A stretch of DNA of 64,000 nt from Ancylobacter sonchi. Its GTDB lineage: Bacteria > Pseudomonadota > Alphaproteobacteria > Rhizobiales > Xanthobacteraceae. Of this stretch, positions 32,125 through 41,991 are shown piece by piece (position 1 is the first letter of the stretch; each line of letters begins with the position of its first letter). The stretch covers positions 248,001 through 312,000 of the forward strand of contig NZ_JAHBGF010000028.1 in the NCBI RefSeq assembly GCF_018390695.1, read 5' to 3'. The notes beneath the pieces were generated by a model. The model ran no database searches. It had not been told where the DNA came from and was given only the letters and a program-made list of their open reading frames with translations. Both the position numbers and the translations under genes were made by a program.

Positions 32125-33027
32125 TCATGCCGCCGCTCCGGTAGCGGCGAGCTGGTCCAGCGTGCGGCGCAGGGTGGCGATGGCGGGATTGGCATTGGCC
32201 GGCCGCCACACCGCGTGCAGTTCGACGGTCGACGGCATGTCGAGCGCCAGCGGCCGCAGCACGACGCCGTCGAAGCGCAGGGTGCGGGCGGCACGCGGCA
32301 CGAGCGCGAGGCCGATGCCGGCCTTCACCAGCCCGAGGATCGAATGCACCTGGCTGATGTGCTGGGCATAATGCGGGGTGATCGCCGCCGAGGCGAACAG
32401 CGTGGCGACGAGGTCGTAGAAATAGCGCGCCTCATACGGCGAATAGGTCACCATCGCCTGCCGTTCGAGATCGGCCAGCCGGACCTCCGGCGCCGTGGCG
32501 AGCGGGTGCTCTTCCGGCGCCGCCAGCCGCAGCGGCTCGCGCACCACGCACAGCGAGTTGAGCTCCCGCCGGTTGAAGGTGGGGCGGACCAGCCCGACAT
32601 CGATGCGCCCGGCGGTCAGCGATTCGAACTGGTCGGTGGAGACCATTTCCTTCAGCACCAGGTCGATGTCGGGCGCCTCGGCGCGGAACGTCTTGATCAG
32701 GCGCGGCAGGAACTCGTAGCCGGAGGCGGCGGTGAAGCCGAGGGTGAGGGCGCCGGCCTCGCCGCTGGCGGTGCGCCGCGCCGCCAGTGCCGCGCCCTCG
32801 GCGAGGCGCAGCAGCCGGCGCGCCTCGGGCAGGAAGTTGTGCCCCGCCCGCGTCAGCGCCACCGACCGGCTGGTGCGGTCGATGAGCCGCACGTCGAGCG
32901 TGTGCTCCAGCAGCTGGATCTGCCGGCTGAGCGGCGGCTGGGTGAGGTTGAGGCGCGCGGCGGCGCGGCCGAAATGCAGTTCCTCGGCGACGGCGACGAA
33001 GCAGCGTAGGTGGCTGAGCTCGAACAT
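32125..33027 (-). CDS. LysR family transcriptional regulator
   Basis: A 300-residue LysR protein. The N-terminal helix-turn-helix (FVAVAEELHFGRAAARLNLTQPPLSRQIQ is split here by the usual turn) spans residues 1-60, and a LysR-substrate domain covers about 90-295. It resembles regulators of aromatic or dicarboxylic acid genes. It is divergent to the tripartite tricarboxylate transporter and aldolase genes, which it probably controls in response to the acid or a catabolite. The start at 33027 begins the normal family N-terminus; the frame extends 32 codons upstream without similarity. Confidence 0.9.
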   Translation of the reverse strand: MFELSHLRCFVAVAEELHFGRAAARLNLTQPPLSRQIQLLEHTLDVRLIDRTSRSVALTRAGHNFLPEARRLLRLAEGAALAARRTASGEAGALTLGFTAASGYEFLPRLIKTFRAEAPDIDLVLKEMVSTDQFESLTAGRIDVGLVRPTFNRRELNSLCVVREPLRLAAPEEHPLATAPEVRLADLERQAMVTYSPYEARYFYDLVATLFASAAITPHYAQHISQVHSILGLVKAGIGLALVPRAARTLRFDGVVLRPLALDMPSTVELHAVWRPANANPAIATLRRTLDQLAATGAAA

Positions 33028-33039
33028 CGATCCAAAAAT

Positions 33040-33055
33040 GGCATCAATCGATGCC
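33040..33055. promoter_or_regulatory. Inverted repeat next to the LysR start, candidate regulator site
   Basis: GGCATC-N4-GATGCC, a perfect dyad, lies 13 bases upstream of the LysR start in the 205-base divergent region. LysR proteins usually bind such a dyad near their own promoter for autoregulation. The rest of the region has imperfect CGTTCGTCCC-type repeats at about 33165-33212. Confidence 0.4.
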
Positions 33056-33232
33056 GAGAACAATTCATTACAGCATCGAACGTGACCTAGATTGTCACAT
33101 GGAGGTCCATGCTGGCTTCCCAACGATCAAAGAGGCGCCAAGACGTCCTCGTTCCATGACGCCCTCGTCCCGTAACGTTCGTCCCATGACGCCGTTCGTC
33201 ACGCCGTTCGTCCCTTTTTGGAGGAAACGCCA

Positions 33233-34219
33233 ATGAACCTTCGCCTGTTCAGGGCCGCCGCGGCCGCTCTCGCGATCGCCGCCCCGCTTGCCGCTCTCGT
33301 GCCGTCGCTCGCGTCGACCCAGCAGTTCGACCGTCCGGTCCGCATCGTCGTGCCCTTCGCGCCCGGCGGCACGTCGGACATCCTCGCCCGCCTCATCGCG
33401 CCGAAGCTCTCGGAGGCTGTCGGCCAGCCGGTCGTCGTCGAGAACAAGCCCGGCGCCGCCGGCAATATCGGCGCGGATGCGGTGGCCAAGGCGAAGCCGG
33501 ACGGCCACACGCTGCTGCTGATGGATATCGGTTCCCTCGCCGTCGCCCCGAGCCTGTTTCCCGACCTCACCTACAATGTCGAGAACGATCTCGCTCCGGT
33601 CGGCATGGTGATGTTCGGCCCCTATGTGCTGGCGGCGAACCCCTCGGTGCCGGCCAAGAACGTCGCCGAGCTGGTCGCCTACGCCAAGGCCAACCCCGGC
33701 AAGCTGGCGGTCGCCAATTCCGGCGTCGGCGCGCTCAACCACATCACCGCCGTGGCGCTGGCCCGCGATCTCGGCATCGAATGGAAGAACGTGCCCTATA
33801 AGGGCGGTGCGGCGGCGTCCCGCGCGGTGGTGTCTGACGAGAGCAACGTCATCATCAACGGCGCCACCGCAACGCTGCCCTTCGTCACCAACAAGCAGCT
33901 CGTCGGCATCGCCGTGACCGGCGAGGAGCGCCTCGCCACGCTGCCCGACGTCGAGACCTTCAAGCAGGCCAAGCTGCCGCTGAGCGACGCCGGCACCTGG
34001 CAGGGCCTGCTCACCACCGGCAAGACCCCGCCGGAGGTGGTCGCGCGCCTCAATGCCGAGCTCAACAAGATCCTCGCTCTGCCGGAGATCAAGGAAAAGG
34101 TCGCCGAGCAAGGCGGCGCGGTGCGTCCCGGCACGCCGGAGGCGGTGAAGACCTGGCTCACCACCAACATCAAGAACTGGGGCGACATCGTGCGCGCCGC
34201 CGACATCAAGACCAACTGA
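33233..34219 (+). CDS. Tripartite tricarboxylate transporter substrate-binding protein (TctC/Bug)
   Basis: A 328-residue periplasmic receptor. A signal peptide spans residues 1-28, then come the Bug-family strands PVRIVVPFAPGGTSDILAR and VVVENKPGAAGNIGADAVAK, which form the ligand loop, and GHTLLLMDIGS. The start is at 33233, with GGAGG eight bases upstream. It captures a carboxylate and hands it to TctB/TctA encoded next. Neighbouring aldolase and reductase genes suggest an aldarate- or hydroxy-acid-type ligand. Confidence 0.92.
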   Translation: MNLRLFRAAAAALAIAAPLAALVPSLASTQQFDRPVRIVVPFAPGGTSDILARLIAPKLSEAVGQPVVVENKPGAAGNIGADAVAKAKPDGHTLLLMDIGSLAVAPSLFPDLTYNVENDLAPVGMVMFGPYVLAANPSVPAKNVAELVAYAKANPGKLAVANSGVGALNHITAVALARDLGIEWKNVPYKGGAAASRAVVSDESNVIINGATATLPFVTNKQLVGIAVTGEERLATLPDVETFKQAKLPLSDAGTWQGLLTTGKTPPEVVARLNAELNKILALPEIKEKVAEQGGAVRPGTPEAVKTWLTTNIKNWGDIVRAADIKTN

Positions 34220-34225
34220 TCGCCG

Positions 34226-34684
34226 GTGCGCATCGTGACCCGCCGTCGGTTCGACTGGCCGGACCTGTTGTTCGGCTTCTTCCTCATCGCGGTGGCGGCG
34301 GGCACCTTCGCCGCCACCTGGCGGCTCTCCGGCGGCACGGCGGCGGATATGGGGCCGGGCTACATGCCGCGCGCCATCGCGCTGGTGCTGCTCGCCTTCG
34401 GCGCCTTCTTCGCCGCGCGGGGCTTCAGGCGCGCCTATGCCGGCATCGAGCGGGTGCAGCTGCGCCCGATCCTCGGTGTCGGCGTCTCGGTCGGCGTGTT
34501 CGCTCTGCTGATAGAGAGCGCCAGCCTCGCGGCCGCCTCCTTCGCCTCGATCGTCATCGCGGCCGTCGCCAGCCGCGAGAGCCGCTTCTTCGAAGTCATC
34601 CTGTTCGGCCTGTTCATCACCGCCGGCGCGGTCCTTCTGTTCGTGAAGGCGCTCGCTTTGCCGGTGGCGATCTGGCCCTGGTGA
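34226..34684 (+). CDS. Tripartite tricarboxylate transporter small membrane subunit (TctB)
   Basis: A 152-residue protein with four hydrophobic helices, the normal TctB size and topology (DLLFGFFLIAVAAGTF in helix 1, GPGYMPR before helix 2). The start is a GTG six bases after the TctC stop. It completes the TctA/TctB membrane complex. Sequence similarity in this family is low, so the call rests on size, topology and position. Confidence 0.87.
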   Translation: MRIVTRRRFDWPDLLFGFFLIAVAAGTFAATWRLSGGTAADMGPGYMPRAIALVLLAFGAFFAARGFRRAYAGIERVQLRPILGVGVSVGVFALLIESASLAAASFASIVIAAVASRESRFFEVILFGLFITAGAVLLFVKALALPVAIWPW

Positions 34685-34700
34685 ACCGCGCAGGCACGCC

Positions 34701-36200
34701 ATGGAACTGTTCGACAATCTGCTGCTCGGCCTCTCCACCGCCCTGCAGCTGAACAACCTGATCTACTGCCTGATCGGCGTCGTCATCGGCACCGCCATCG
34801 GCGTGCTGCCGGGCATCGGGCCGATTCCCACCGTGGCGCTGCTCTTGCCCTTCACCTTCGGGCTGGAGCCGGCCTCGGCGCTGATCATGCTCGCCGGCAT
34901 CTTCTACGGCGCGCAATATGGCGGCTCGACCACGGCGATCCTGGTCAACGTGCCCGGCGAGACCTCCTCGGTCGTCACCTGCCTCGACGGCCACGAGATG
35001 GCGAAGCAGGGCAGGGCCGGCCCGGCCCTCGCCATCGCGGCCATCTCCTCCTTCTTCGCCGGCACGGTGGCCACGGTCGTCATCGCGGTGCTGAGCCTGC
35101 CGCTGGCGGCGCTGGCGCTGAAATTCGCCGCCGTCGAATATTTCAGCCTGCTGGTGCTCGGCCTGTTCGCCGCGGTGATCCTGGCGCATGGCTCGGTGGC
35201 GAAGTCGCTGGCCATGGTGTTCCTCGGCCTGCTGATCGGCACGGTCGGCATCGACGTCAATTCCGGCATCGCCCGCATGACCTTCGGCGTTCCCGCGCTG
35301 GCCGACGGGCTCGACTTCGTGCCGGTGGCGATGGGCATGTTCGGCCTCGCCGAGATCATCGCCAATCTGGAGCGCCCCGAGGTGCGGCAGGTGGTGAGCC
35401 AGAAGCTGCGCGACCTCATCCCCTCGCGCGCCGACCTCAAGGCGGCATTCCCCGCCATGGTGCGCGGCACCTTCATCGGCTCGGCGCTCGGCGTGCTGCC
35501 GGGCGGCGGCGCGGCGCTGCCGCCCTTCACCGCCTATGCGCTGGAAAAGAAGATGGCGAAGGACCCCTCGCGCTTCGGCAAGGGCGCCATCGAGGGCGTC
35601 GCCGGCCCGGAAGCGGCCAATAATGCCGGCGCGCAGACCTCGTTCATCCCGCTGCTCACCCTCGGCATCCCCGCCAACGCGCTGATGGCGCTGATGATCG
35701 GCGCCCTGATGATGCAGGGCATCCAGCCCGGCCCGCAGGTGATGACCGAGCAGCCGGCGCTGGTCTGGGGCGTCATCGCCTCGATGTGGACCGGCAACCT
35801 GATGCTCTTGATCATCAACCTGCCGCTGGTCGGGCTGTGGGTGTCGATGCTGAAGATCCCCTACCGGCTGCTGTTCCCCGCCATCGTGCTGTTCTGCTGC
35901 ATCGGCACCTACGGCATCTCCAACAGCGCCTTCAATGTCTGGCTGATGCTGGGCTGCGCGGTGGTCGGCTACTTCTTCATCAAGGTCGGCGTCGAGCCGG
36001 CGCCGCTGCTGCTCGGCCTCGTGCTCGGGCCGCAGCTGGAGGAGAATTTCCGCCGTGCCATGCAGCTCTCCGATGGCGACCCGTCGGTGTTCCTCACCCG
36101 GCCGATCAGCGCCGTGCTGCTCGGCGTGGTCGCGGTGATGCTGCTCGCCATGCTCTCCCCCGCGGTGCTGAAGACCCGCAAGGAAGCGCTCGCCGAATAG
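34701..36200 (+). CDS. Tripartite tricarboxylate transporter large permease (TctA)
   Basis: A 499-residue permease with about twelve helices and both inverted TctA repeats visible as GVLPGIGP (N-terminal half) and GVLPGGGA (C-terminal half). YGGSTTAILVNVPGE and GIPANALMALMIGAL are family signatures. It is the ion-coupled channel that works with the TctC-like receptor and TctB encoded upstream. Spacing to TctB is 16 bases. No defects are seen. Confidence 0.95.
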   Translation: MELFDNLLLGLSTALQLNNLIYCLIGVVIGTAIGVLPGIGPIPTVALLLPFTFGLEPASALIMLAGIFYGAQYGGSTTAILVNVPGETSSVVTCLDGHEMAKQGRAGPALAIAAISSFFAGTVATVVIAVLSLPLAALALKFAAVEYFSLLVLGLFAAVILAHGSVAKSLAMVFLGLLIGTVGIDVNSGIARMTFGVPALADGLDFVPVAMGMFGLAEIIANLERPEVRQVVSQKLRDLIPSRADLKAAFPAMVRGTFIGSALGVLPGGGAALPPFTAYALEKKMAKDPSRFGKGAIEGVAGPEAANNAGAQTSFIPLLTLGIPANALMALMIGALMMQGIQPGPQVMTEQPALVWGVIASMWTGNLMLLIINLPLVGLWVSMLKIPYRLLFPAIVLFCCIGTYGISNSAFNVWLMLGCAVVGYFFIKVGVEPAPLLLGLVLGPQLEENFRRAMQLSDGDPSVFLTRPISAVLLGVVAVMLLAMLSPAVLKTRKEALAE

Positions 36201-36250
36201 CCGGCGCGCCGACCTCACCCCCTTCTGCCGACTACCCGAAAGGACGTTCC

Positions 36251-37015
36251 GTGGACCTGCCCGTCAATACCTTCAAGCGCGCCATCCTGGCCGGCCAGCA
36301 GCAGATCGGCTTCTGGAATTCCATGGCGAGCCCGACCGCCACCGAGATCCTCGCCGGCTCCGGCTTCGACTGGCTGCTGCTCGACGCCGAGCACGCGCCC
36401 AATGACGTGCCGAGCGTCATGGCGCAGCTGCAGGCGATGGCGGGCGACACCACGCATCCGATCGTGCGCATCCCGGTCAACGACCCCATCGTCATCAAGC
36501 GCTATCTCGACATCGGCACCCTCAGCTTCCTCGTGCCGATGGTCGAGACGGTGGAGCAGGCGCAGGCGGTGGTGGCGGCGACCCGCTTCGCGCCGGACGG
36601 GGTGCGCGGCTTCGCCGGTGCCTCGCGGGCGACGCGCTTCGGCCGGGTGAAGAACTATCACCATCGCGCGCATGAGGAGCTGTGCCTCCTGGTGCAGATC
36701 GAGACGCAGCAGGGCCTCGACAATCTGGAGGCCATCGCGGCGGTGCCGGGCATCGACGGGCTGTTCATCGGGCCGGGCGACCTGTCGGCCGATCTCGGCT
36801 ATCTCGGCGACCAGGGCAACCCGATCATCGTCGAGCTGATCGAGAAGACCATCCGCCGCATCGTCGCCGCCGGCAAGCCGGCCGGAATCCTCACCGGCGA
36901 CGAGGCGCTGGCGCGCCGCTACATGGCGGCCGGCTGCACCTTCACGGCGGTGGGCATCGACACCGGCCTGCTCGCGCGCTCCACCGAAGCGATTGCCAAG
37001 AAGTTCAAGGCATAA
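36251..37015 (+). CDS. HpcH/HpaI family class II aldolase (GarL/HpaI-like)
   Basis: A 254-residue metal-dependent aldolase. Active-site residues align with HpaI: His48 (LLDAEHAPND), Arg73, metal ligands Glu151 (QIETQQG) and Asp177 (GPGDLSADLG). The family splits 2-keto-3-deoxy-glucarate or 4-hydroxy-2-oxo acids to pyruvate plus an aldehyde. With the next gene, a tartronate semialdehyde reductase, the aldehyde is probably tartronate semialdehyde, that is, a GarL-type reaction. Start GTG 36251 has AAAGGA six bases upstream; the open frame before it runs inside tctA. Confidence 0.9.
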   Translation: MDLPVNTFKRAILAGQQQIGFWNSMASPTATEILAGSGFDWLLLDAEHAPNDVPSVMAQLQAMAGDTTHPIVRIPVNDPIVIKRYLDIGTLSFLVPMVETVEQAQAVVAATRFAPDGVRGFAGASRATRFGRVKNYHHRAHEELCLLVQIETQQGLDNLEAIAAVPGIDGLFIGPGDLSADLGYLGDQGNPIIVELIEKTIRRIVAAGKPAGILTGDEALARRYMAAGCTFTAVGIDTGLLARSTEAIAKKFKA

Positions 37016-37045
37016 GCGCTACTTCTTTCAGTACGAGATGAGGAA

Positions 37046-37942
37046 ATGACGATGGCCAAGGTGGGATTTGTCGGTCTTGGGATCATGGGCGCGCCGATGG
37101 CGGGGCACCTGATCGACGCCGGTCACACGCTGTATCTCTACGACATCAAGCCGGTGCCGGCGGAACTCACCGGCAAGGGCGGCGTCGCCTGCGCCAACGC
37201 CACCGAGGTGGCGAAGAACGCCGACATCGTCATCACCATGGTGCCCGATACCCCGCATGTCGGTGCGGCGCTGTTCGGCGAGGGCGGCGTCGCCGCCGGC
37301 CTGACCCCGGGCAAGATCGTCGTCGACATGTCCTCCATCGCCCCGGTGGAGACCAAGGAATACGCCAAGAAGATCAACGAGCTCGGCTGCGATTATCTCG
37401 ATGCGCCGGTCTCAGGCGGCGAGGTCGGCGCCAAGGCCGCCTCGCTCACCATCATGGTCGGTGGCCCCGAGAAGGCCTTCGAAACGGTGAAGCCGCTGTT
37501 CGAGAAGATGGGCAAGAACATCACCCTGGTCGGTGGCAATGGCGACGGCCAGACCACCAAGGTGGCGAACCAGATCATCGTCGCGCTCAACATCCTGGCG
37601 GTCGGCGAGGCGCTGCTGTTCGCCTCCAAGGCCGGCGCTGATCCGGCCAAGGTGCGGCAGGCGCTGATGGGCGGCTTCGCCAATTCGCGCATCCTGGAAG
37701 TGCATGGCGAGCGCATGGTGAAGCGGACCTTCAACCCCGGCTTCCGCATCGAGCTGCACCAGAAGGACCTGAACCTGGCGCTGAACGGCGCGCGGCAGAT
37801 GCAGATGTCGCTGCCGTCGACGGCGCTGGCGCAGCAGCTGTTCTCCTCGGTCGCGGCGCATGGCGGGGCAGCGCTCGATCACTCGGCGCTGGTCAAGGCG
37901 CTCGAGCTGCTCGCCGGCCATACCGTCGCGCCGGATGCGTGA
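37046..37942 (+). CDS. garR: 2-hydroxy-3-oxopropionate (tartronate semialdehyde) reductase
   Basis: A 298-residue beta-hydroxyacid dehydrogenase with N-terminal NAD(P) motif GLGIMGAPMAG, substrate loop DAPVSGGEVGA (119-129) and catalytic Lys172 in GQTTKVANQIIV. Sequence features fit the GarR/GlxR branch, which reduces tartronate semialdehyde to glycerate. It follows the aldolase by 30 bases. The ATG at 37052 is an alternative start (better spacing to GAGG). It ends just before a strong terminator. Confidence 0.9.
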   Translation: MTMAKVGFVGLGIMGAPMAGHLIDAGHTLYLYDIKPVPAELTGKGGVACANATEVAKNADIVITMVPDTPHVGAALFGEGGVAAGLTPGKIVVDMSSIAPVETKEYAKKINELGCDYLDAPVSGGEVGAKAASLTIMVGGPEKAFETVKPLFEKMGKNITLVGGNGDGQTTKVANQIIVALNILAVGEALLFASKAGADPAKVRQALMGGFANSRILEVHGERMVKRTFNPGFRIELHQKDLNLALNGARQMQMSLPSTALAQQLFSSVAAHGGAALDHSALVKALELLAGHTVAPDA

Positions 37943-37950
37943 GGCGCGTC

Positions 37951-37982
37951 ATTGCCGGCGGCGGGGAGCCTCCGCCGGCAAT
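37951..37982. terminator. Bidirectional terminator between garR and fghA
   Basis: A perfect 11-bp stem, ATTGCCGGCGG / CCGCCGGCAAT, with a 10-base loop, nine bases after the reductase stop and before the convergent esterase stop. CTTGTCGG follows on the plus strand, so the T-tract is poor, but the stem is strong and its position between convergent genes fits a terminator for both. Confidence 0.6.
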
Positions 37983-37993
37983 CTTGTCGGTTC

Positions 37994-38029
37994 CTACAGA
38001 CCGAGCCGTTTCTAGAGACCCAGTCGCTT
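37994..38029 (-). repeat. 18-bp imperfect tandem duplication of the fghA 3' end
   Basis: 38012-38029 encodes the last residues KRLGL plus stop. 37994-38011 repeats it directly downstream, again reading KRLGL plus stop in the same frame (14 of 18 bases identical). It looks like an old in-frame tandem duplication in which the new upstream stop is now used. Confidence 0.75.
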
Positions 38030-38859
38030 GGCGTGCCAGGCGATATGGTCGGCCATGAAGGTCGAGATGAAGTAGTAGGAGTGGTCGTAGCCCTCGCGCA
38101 GGTTCAGCGCGAGCGGGATGCCGGCCGCCTTGCAGGCATCGGCAAGGATCTCCGGACGCAGGCCGGTCTTGAGGAACGGGTCGGCGGCGCCCTGGTCGAC
38201 CAGCAGCTCCGGGAAGCGCTTGCCGTCCTCGATCAGCGCCACCGCGTCATAGCTGCGCCAGGCCAGCTCGTCCTTGCCGAGATATTTCTCCAGCGCCGGC
38301 CGCGACCAGTCCGCCGTCGAGGGTTGCACGATCGGCGCGAAGGCCGAGCAGCTCTTGAAGCGATCCGGGTGCTTGAGCGCGATGGTCAGCGCGCCATGCC
38401 CGCCCATGGAATGGCCGAAAATGCCCTGACGGGCCATGTCGGCAGGGAACTCGGCGGCGATCAGCGCGGTGAGTTCCTCGACGATGTAGGAATACATCTT
38501 GTAGTTCGCGGCATAGGGCTCCTGCGTCGCGTCGACATAGAAGCCGGCGCCAGAGCCGAACTGCCAGTTGTCCGGCTCGTCCGGCACGGTCTCGCCGCGC
38601 GGGCTGGTGTCGGGCGCGACGATGATGACGCCGTGCCGGGCGGCGGCGGCGCGGTACTCGCCCTTCTCCATGACATTGGCATGGGTGCAGGTGAGGCCGG
38701 ACAGATACCACAGCACCGGCACCGGGCCGTTGGCGGCCTGCGGCGGCACGAACACCGCGAAGGTCATCGGCGTGCCGGTGACCTTCGACGCGTGCCGGTA
38801 GACGCCCTGTACGCCGCCATGCGACTTCGCCTTGGAGACGGTCTCCATCGCCCCGGCCA

Positions 38860-38860
<1 letters not shown>
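38012..38860 (-). CDS. fghA: S-formylglutathione hydrolase
   Basis: A 282-residue cytosolic serine esterase of the esterase D family. Nucleophile Ser151 lies in GHSMGG, the acid is in DQGAADPFL and the histidine in GYDHSYYF. LSGLTCTHANVMEKG and SPRGE are hallmark segments. It hydrolyses S-formylglutathione to formate and glutathione, the step after FrmA. Its ATG overlaps the frmA stop by one base (TGATG), so the two are coupled. The last five codons and stop are duplicated downstream. Confidence 0.95.
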
Positions 38861-39987
<1,127 letters not shown>

Positions 39988-40374
39988 GGAGCGGTTTCTT
40001 TCTCTTTGCGATGGCAGGGCGACATAGGTCGGTCGACGTCCTTGATAGGGGATGTCGGCGCCATCATCCATCCCCGACGCGACGCCCGCCCACATGCCGA
40101 AGGTGCGCCAAGTCCGCGCGGTCACGCCCGCGCGGCCGGCGCGCGCGGCCACACGCGCGGATGCCGCCCCAAACGCCATGCGAGGTCGTCCGCAGACCTC
40201 CGGTTGCCGGCCGACAAGCCTTCCGCACCGGCGGCCGGACTTCCGAGGGCGAAGCATAGATCCGAACAATTATAAAATAGCGCCGGCAGGCACTTTTTAT
40301 AGCCGTTACAACGTTTGTCCAGCGATCTTACTTCGGGTTTCCTCCCATGTTAGAGGTCGACCCCATACGTATTC
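39988..40374. other. Divergent intergenic region, frmA / fecI
   Basis: About 390 bases with no supported gene. The half next to frmA is GC-rich. The half next to the sigma factor (40262-40320) is AT-rich and holds spaced TATAAAA/TTTTATA arms (40271-40277 and 40295-40301), possible metal-regulator or promoter elements, but no consensus Fur or Irr box that I can defend. Confidence 0.5.
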
Positions 40375-40896
40375 GTGATGCGGATGGCGGGTGCCGATTT
40401 CATGCAGCCAGACCTGTCGCTCGTCTTCTCTGCGCATGGGACCGAGCTGAGGCGCTACCTCAATCGCCGGCTGGGTGATCAGCACATGGCGAGTGACCTC
40501 GTGCAGGACACTTTCGTCCGTGTCATCGAGCGGCCGGAGACCCGCGTTCAGGATTTCCGCGCCTATCTCTACACCGTCGCCCGCAATTTGCTGCTCAACC
40601 ATCTGAAGCAGGAAGCCCGCCGGCGCACCGACGTCGTCGCGCCGGAGGCGTTCGGCGAGATCGCCGCCGACCAGCCGACCCCCGAGGACGCCGTCGATTC
40701 CCGCCTGCAGCTCGAGCGCATCCATCTGCTGGTGCAGGAGATGCCGCGCCGCACGCAGCAGATCTTCGTGCTGAACCGCATCGACGGTCTCACCCATGCC
40801 GAGGTCGCCCAGCGCCTCGGCCTCTCGGAAAGCGCGGTGCAGAAGCATCTCGCCATGGCCATCGCCCATATGACGCGGCGCCTGCGAGCCCGCTGA
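40375..40896 (+). CDS. ECF RNA polymerase sigma factor, FecI-like
   Basis: A 173-residue extracytoplasmic-function sigma factor. Region 2 reads RRYLNRRLGDQHMASDLVQDTFVRV and FRAYLYTVARNLLLNHLK, and region 4 reads RTQQIFVLNRIDGLTHAEVAQRLGLSESAVQKHL. Followed by a FecR-type gene and a TonB-dependent receptor with an N-terminal signalling domain, it fits iron-siderophore surface signalling. Start is GTG 40375 or ATG 40378, 40384 or 40402; none has a clear ribosome site. Confidence 0.9.
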   Translation: MMRMAGADFMQPDLSLVFSAHGTELRRYLNRRLGDQHMASDLVQDTFVRVIERPETRVQDFRAYLYTVARNLLLNHLKQEARRRTDVVAPEAFGEIAADQPTPEDAVDSRLQLERIHLLVQEMPRRTQQIFVLNRIDGLTHAEVAQRLGLSESAVQKHLAMAIAHMTRRLRAR

Positions 40897-40954
40897 GGCG
40901 ATTTTTACGGTCGCGCCCCGGTTCGGTTGTCGTATAGGGCGAGTGCGACATGTC

Positions 40955-41959
40955 ATGGAACGAGCCGTGAGCGATAGCGGGCAATATGCGGAGGATGTCG
41001 AGCAGCGGGCCGCCGAATGGGTGGCGCGGCTCGACGGCTCGCCGCTGAGCGATATGGAGAAGGGCGCCCTGCGCGCCTGGCTCGGGGCGGATCCCGAGCA
41101 TCGCGCCGCCTTCGAGGAGGCGAGCGCCACCTGGCGCGAGCTCGGCGCCCTGCGGCACGATCCCGGGCCGCTGCGGACGGTGCTGACGCCGCCCCGGCAG
41201 GCTTCCGCCGCGCGCAAGGCGGTGCGGATCGGCGCGCTCGTCGGGCTGCTGGTGCTTGCCGCCGGCGTGGCCCGCTTCCAGTTCGGCGATCCCTGGCTGA
41301 TGCTCGCCGCCGACTACCGCACCGCGCCCGGTGAATTGCGCACCATTTCGCTGCCGGACGGCAGCACGGTCGAACTCGGTCCCTCCAGCGCCATCGCGCT
41401 CGCCTATGGCGAGGACGAGCGCCGGGTGCGGCTGCTGGTCGGCGAGGCGTTCTTCACCGTCGCGCCGCGGGCCGGCGCCGAATCCCGTCCCTTCGTCGCC
41501 GAGGCCGCCGGCGGCACCACCACCGCACTCGGCACCAGGTTCGTCATCGAGGAGAGCGGCGACGCCGCCGACGTGCTGGCCGTCGAGCATCAGGTGGAGG
41601 TCGCCTCCGGCGCGGCGGCCGGCACCGCGACGCGCAACGGCGTCGTGCTGTCGCCCGGGCAGGAGGTGCGTTACCGCAGCGACGGGCGCATCGGCCGCAT
41701 TCGCACCCGCGACATCGAGACCGCGACGGCGTGGCGGCGCGGCATGCTGGTCTTCAACGGCGCCCGGCTGAACCACGTGGTGGAGACGCTTAACCGCTAC
41801 CGGCGCGGCCGCATCGTCATTCTCGACGGCGAGCTGGCGAAGCGGCGGGTCAGCGGCGTGTTCCCGACCAGCGACCTCGACGACGCCATCGACACCATCA
41901 CCTCGGAGCTCGGTATTGGGTCGCGCTCGATTTATCCATTGATCACAGTGCTTTACTGA
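40955..41959 (+). CDS. FecR-like anti-sigma / signal transducer
   Basis: A 334-residue single-pass inner-membrane protein. The cytoplasmic DUF4880 anti-sigma segment is at residues about 10-60 (EDVEQRAAEWVARLDG, WLGADPEHRAAFEE), one helix lies at about 90-108, then a periplasmic FecR domain (RTISLPDGSTVELGPSSAIALAY, RRVRLLVGEAFFTV) and a C-terminal STN-like segment. It passes the receptor signal to the sigma factor. Start 40955 is chosen as the first well-placed ATG of the family N-terminus. Its stop codon is part of a terminator hairpin. Confidence 0.88.
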   Translation: MERAVSDSGQYAEDVEQRAAEWVARLDGSPLSDMEKGALRAWLGADPEHRAAFEEASATWRELGALRHDPGPLRTVLTPPRQASAARKAVRIGALVGLLVLAAGVARFQFGDPWLMLAADYRTAPGELRTISLPDGSTVELGPSSAIALAYGEDERRVRLLVGEAFFTVAPRAGAESRPFVAEAAGGTTTALGTRFVIEESGDAADVLAVEHQVEVASGAAAGTATRNGVVLSPGQEVRYRSDGRIGRIRTRDIETATAWRRGMLVFNGARLNHVVETLNRYRRGRIVILDGELAKRRVSGVFPTSDLDDAIDTITSELGIGSRSIYPLITVLY

Positions 41960-41987
41960 AAAAGTTCAGGAATTGTGAACTTTTTTT
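41959..41987 (+). terminator. Rho-independent terminator at the end of fecR-like gene
   Basis: AAAAAGTTCA / TGAACTTTTT form a 10-bp stem with a 7-base loop, followed by a run of seven T. The A of the fecR stop begins the stem. It separates the sigma/anti-sigma pair from the receptor operon and is the clearest intrinsic terminator in the window. Confidence 0.8.
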
Positions 41988-41991
41988 ACGG

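Noticed and set aside
33165-33212. CRISPR-like or integron-like repeats upstream of tctC
   Set aside because: The CGTTCGTCCC-type repeats are short, imperfect and unequally spaced, with no spacers or cas genes nearby.
34617-36218. 533-codon minus-strand frame opposite tctA
   Set aside because: His/Asp/Gln-rich antisense translation. tctA on the plus strand has all family signatures.
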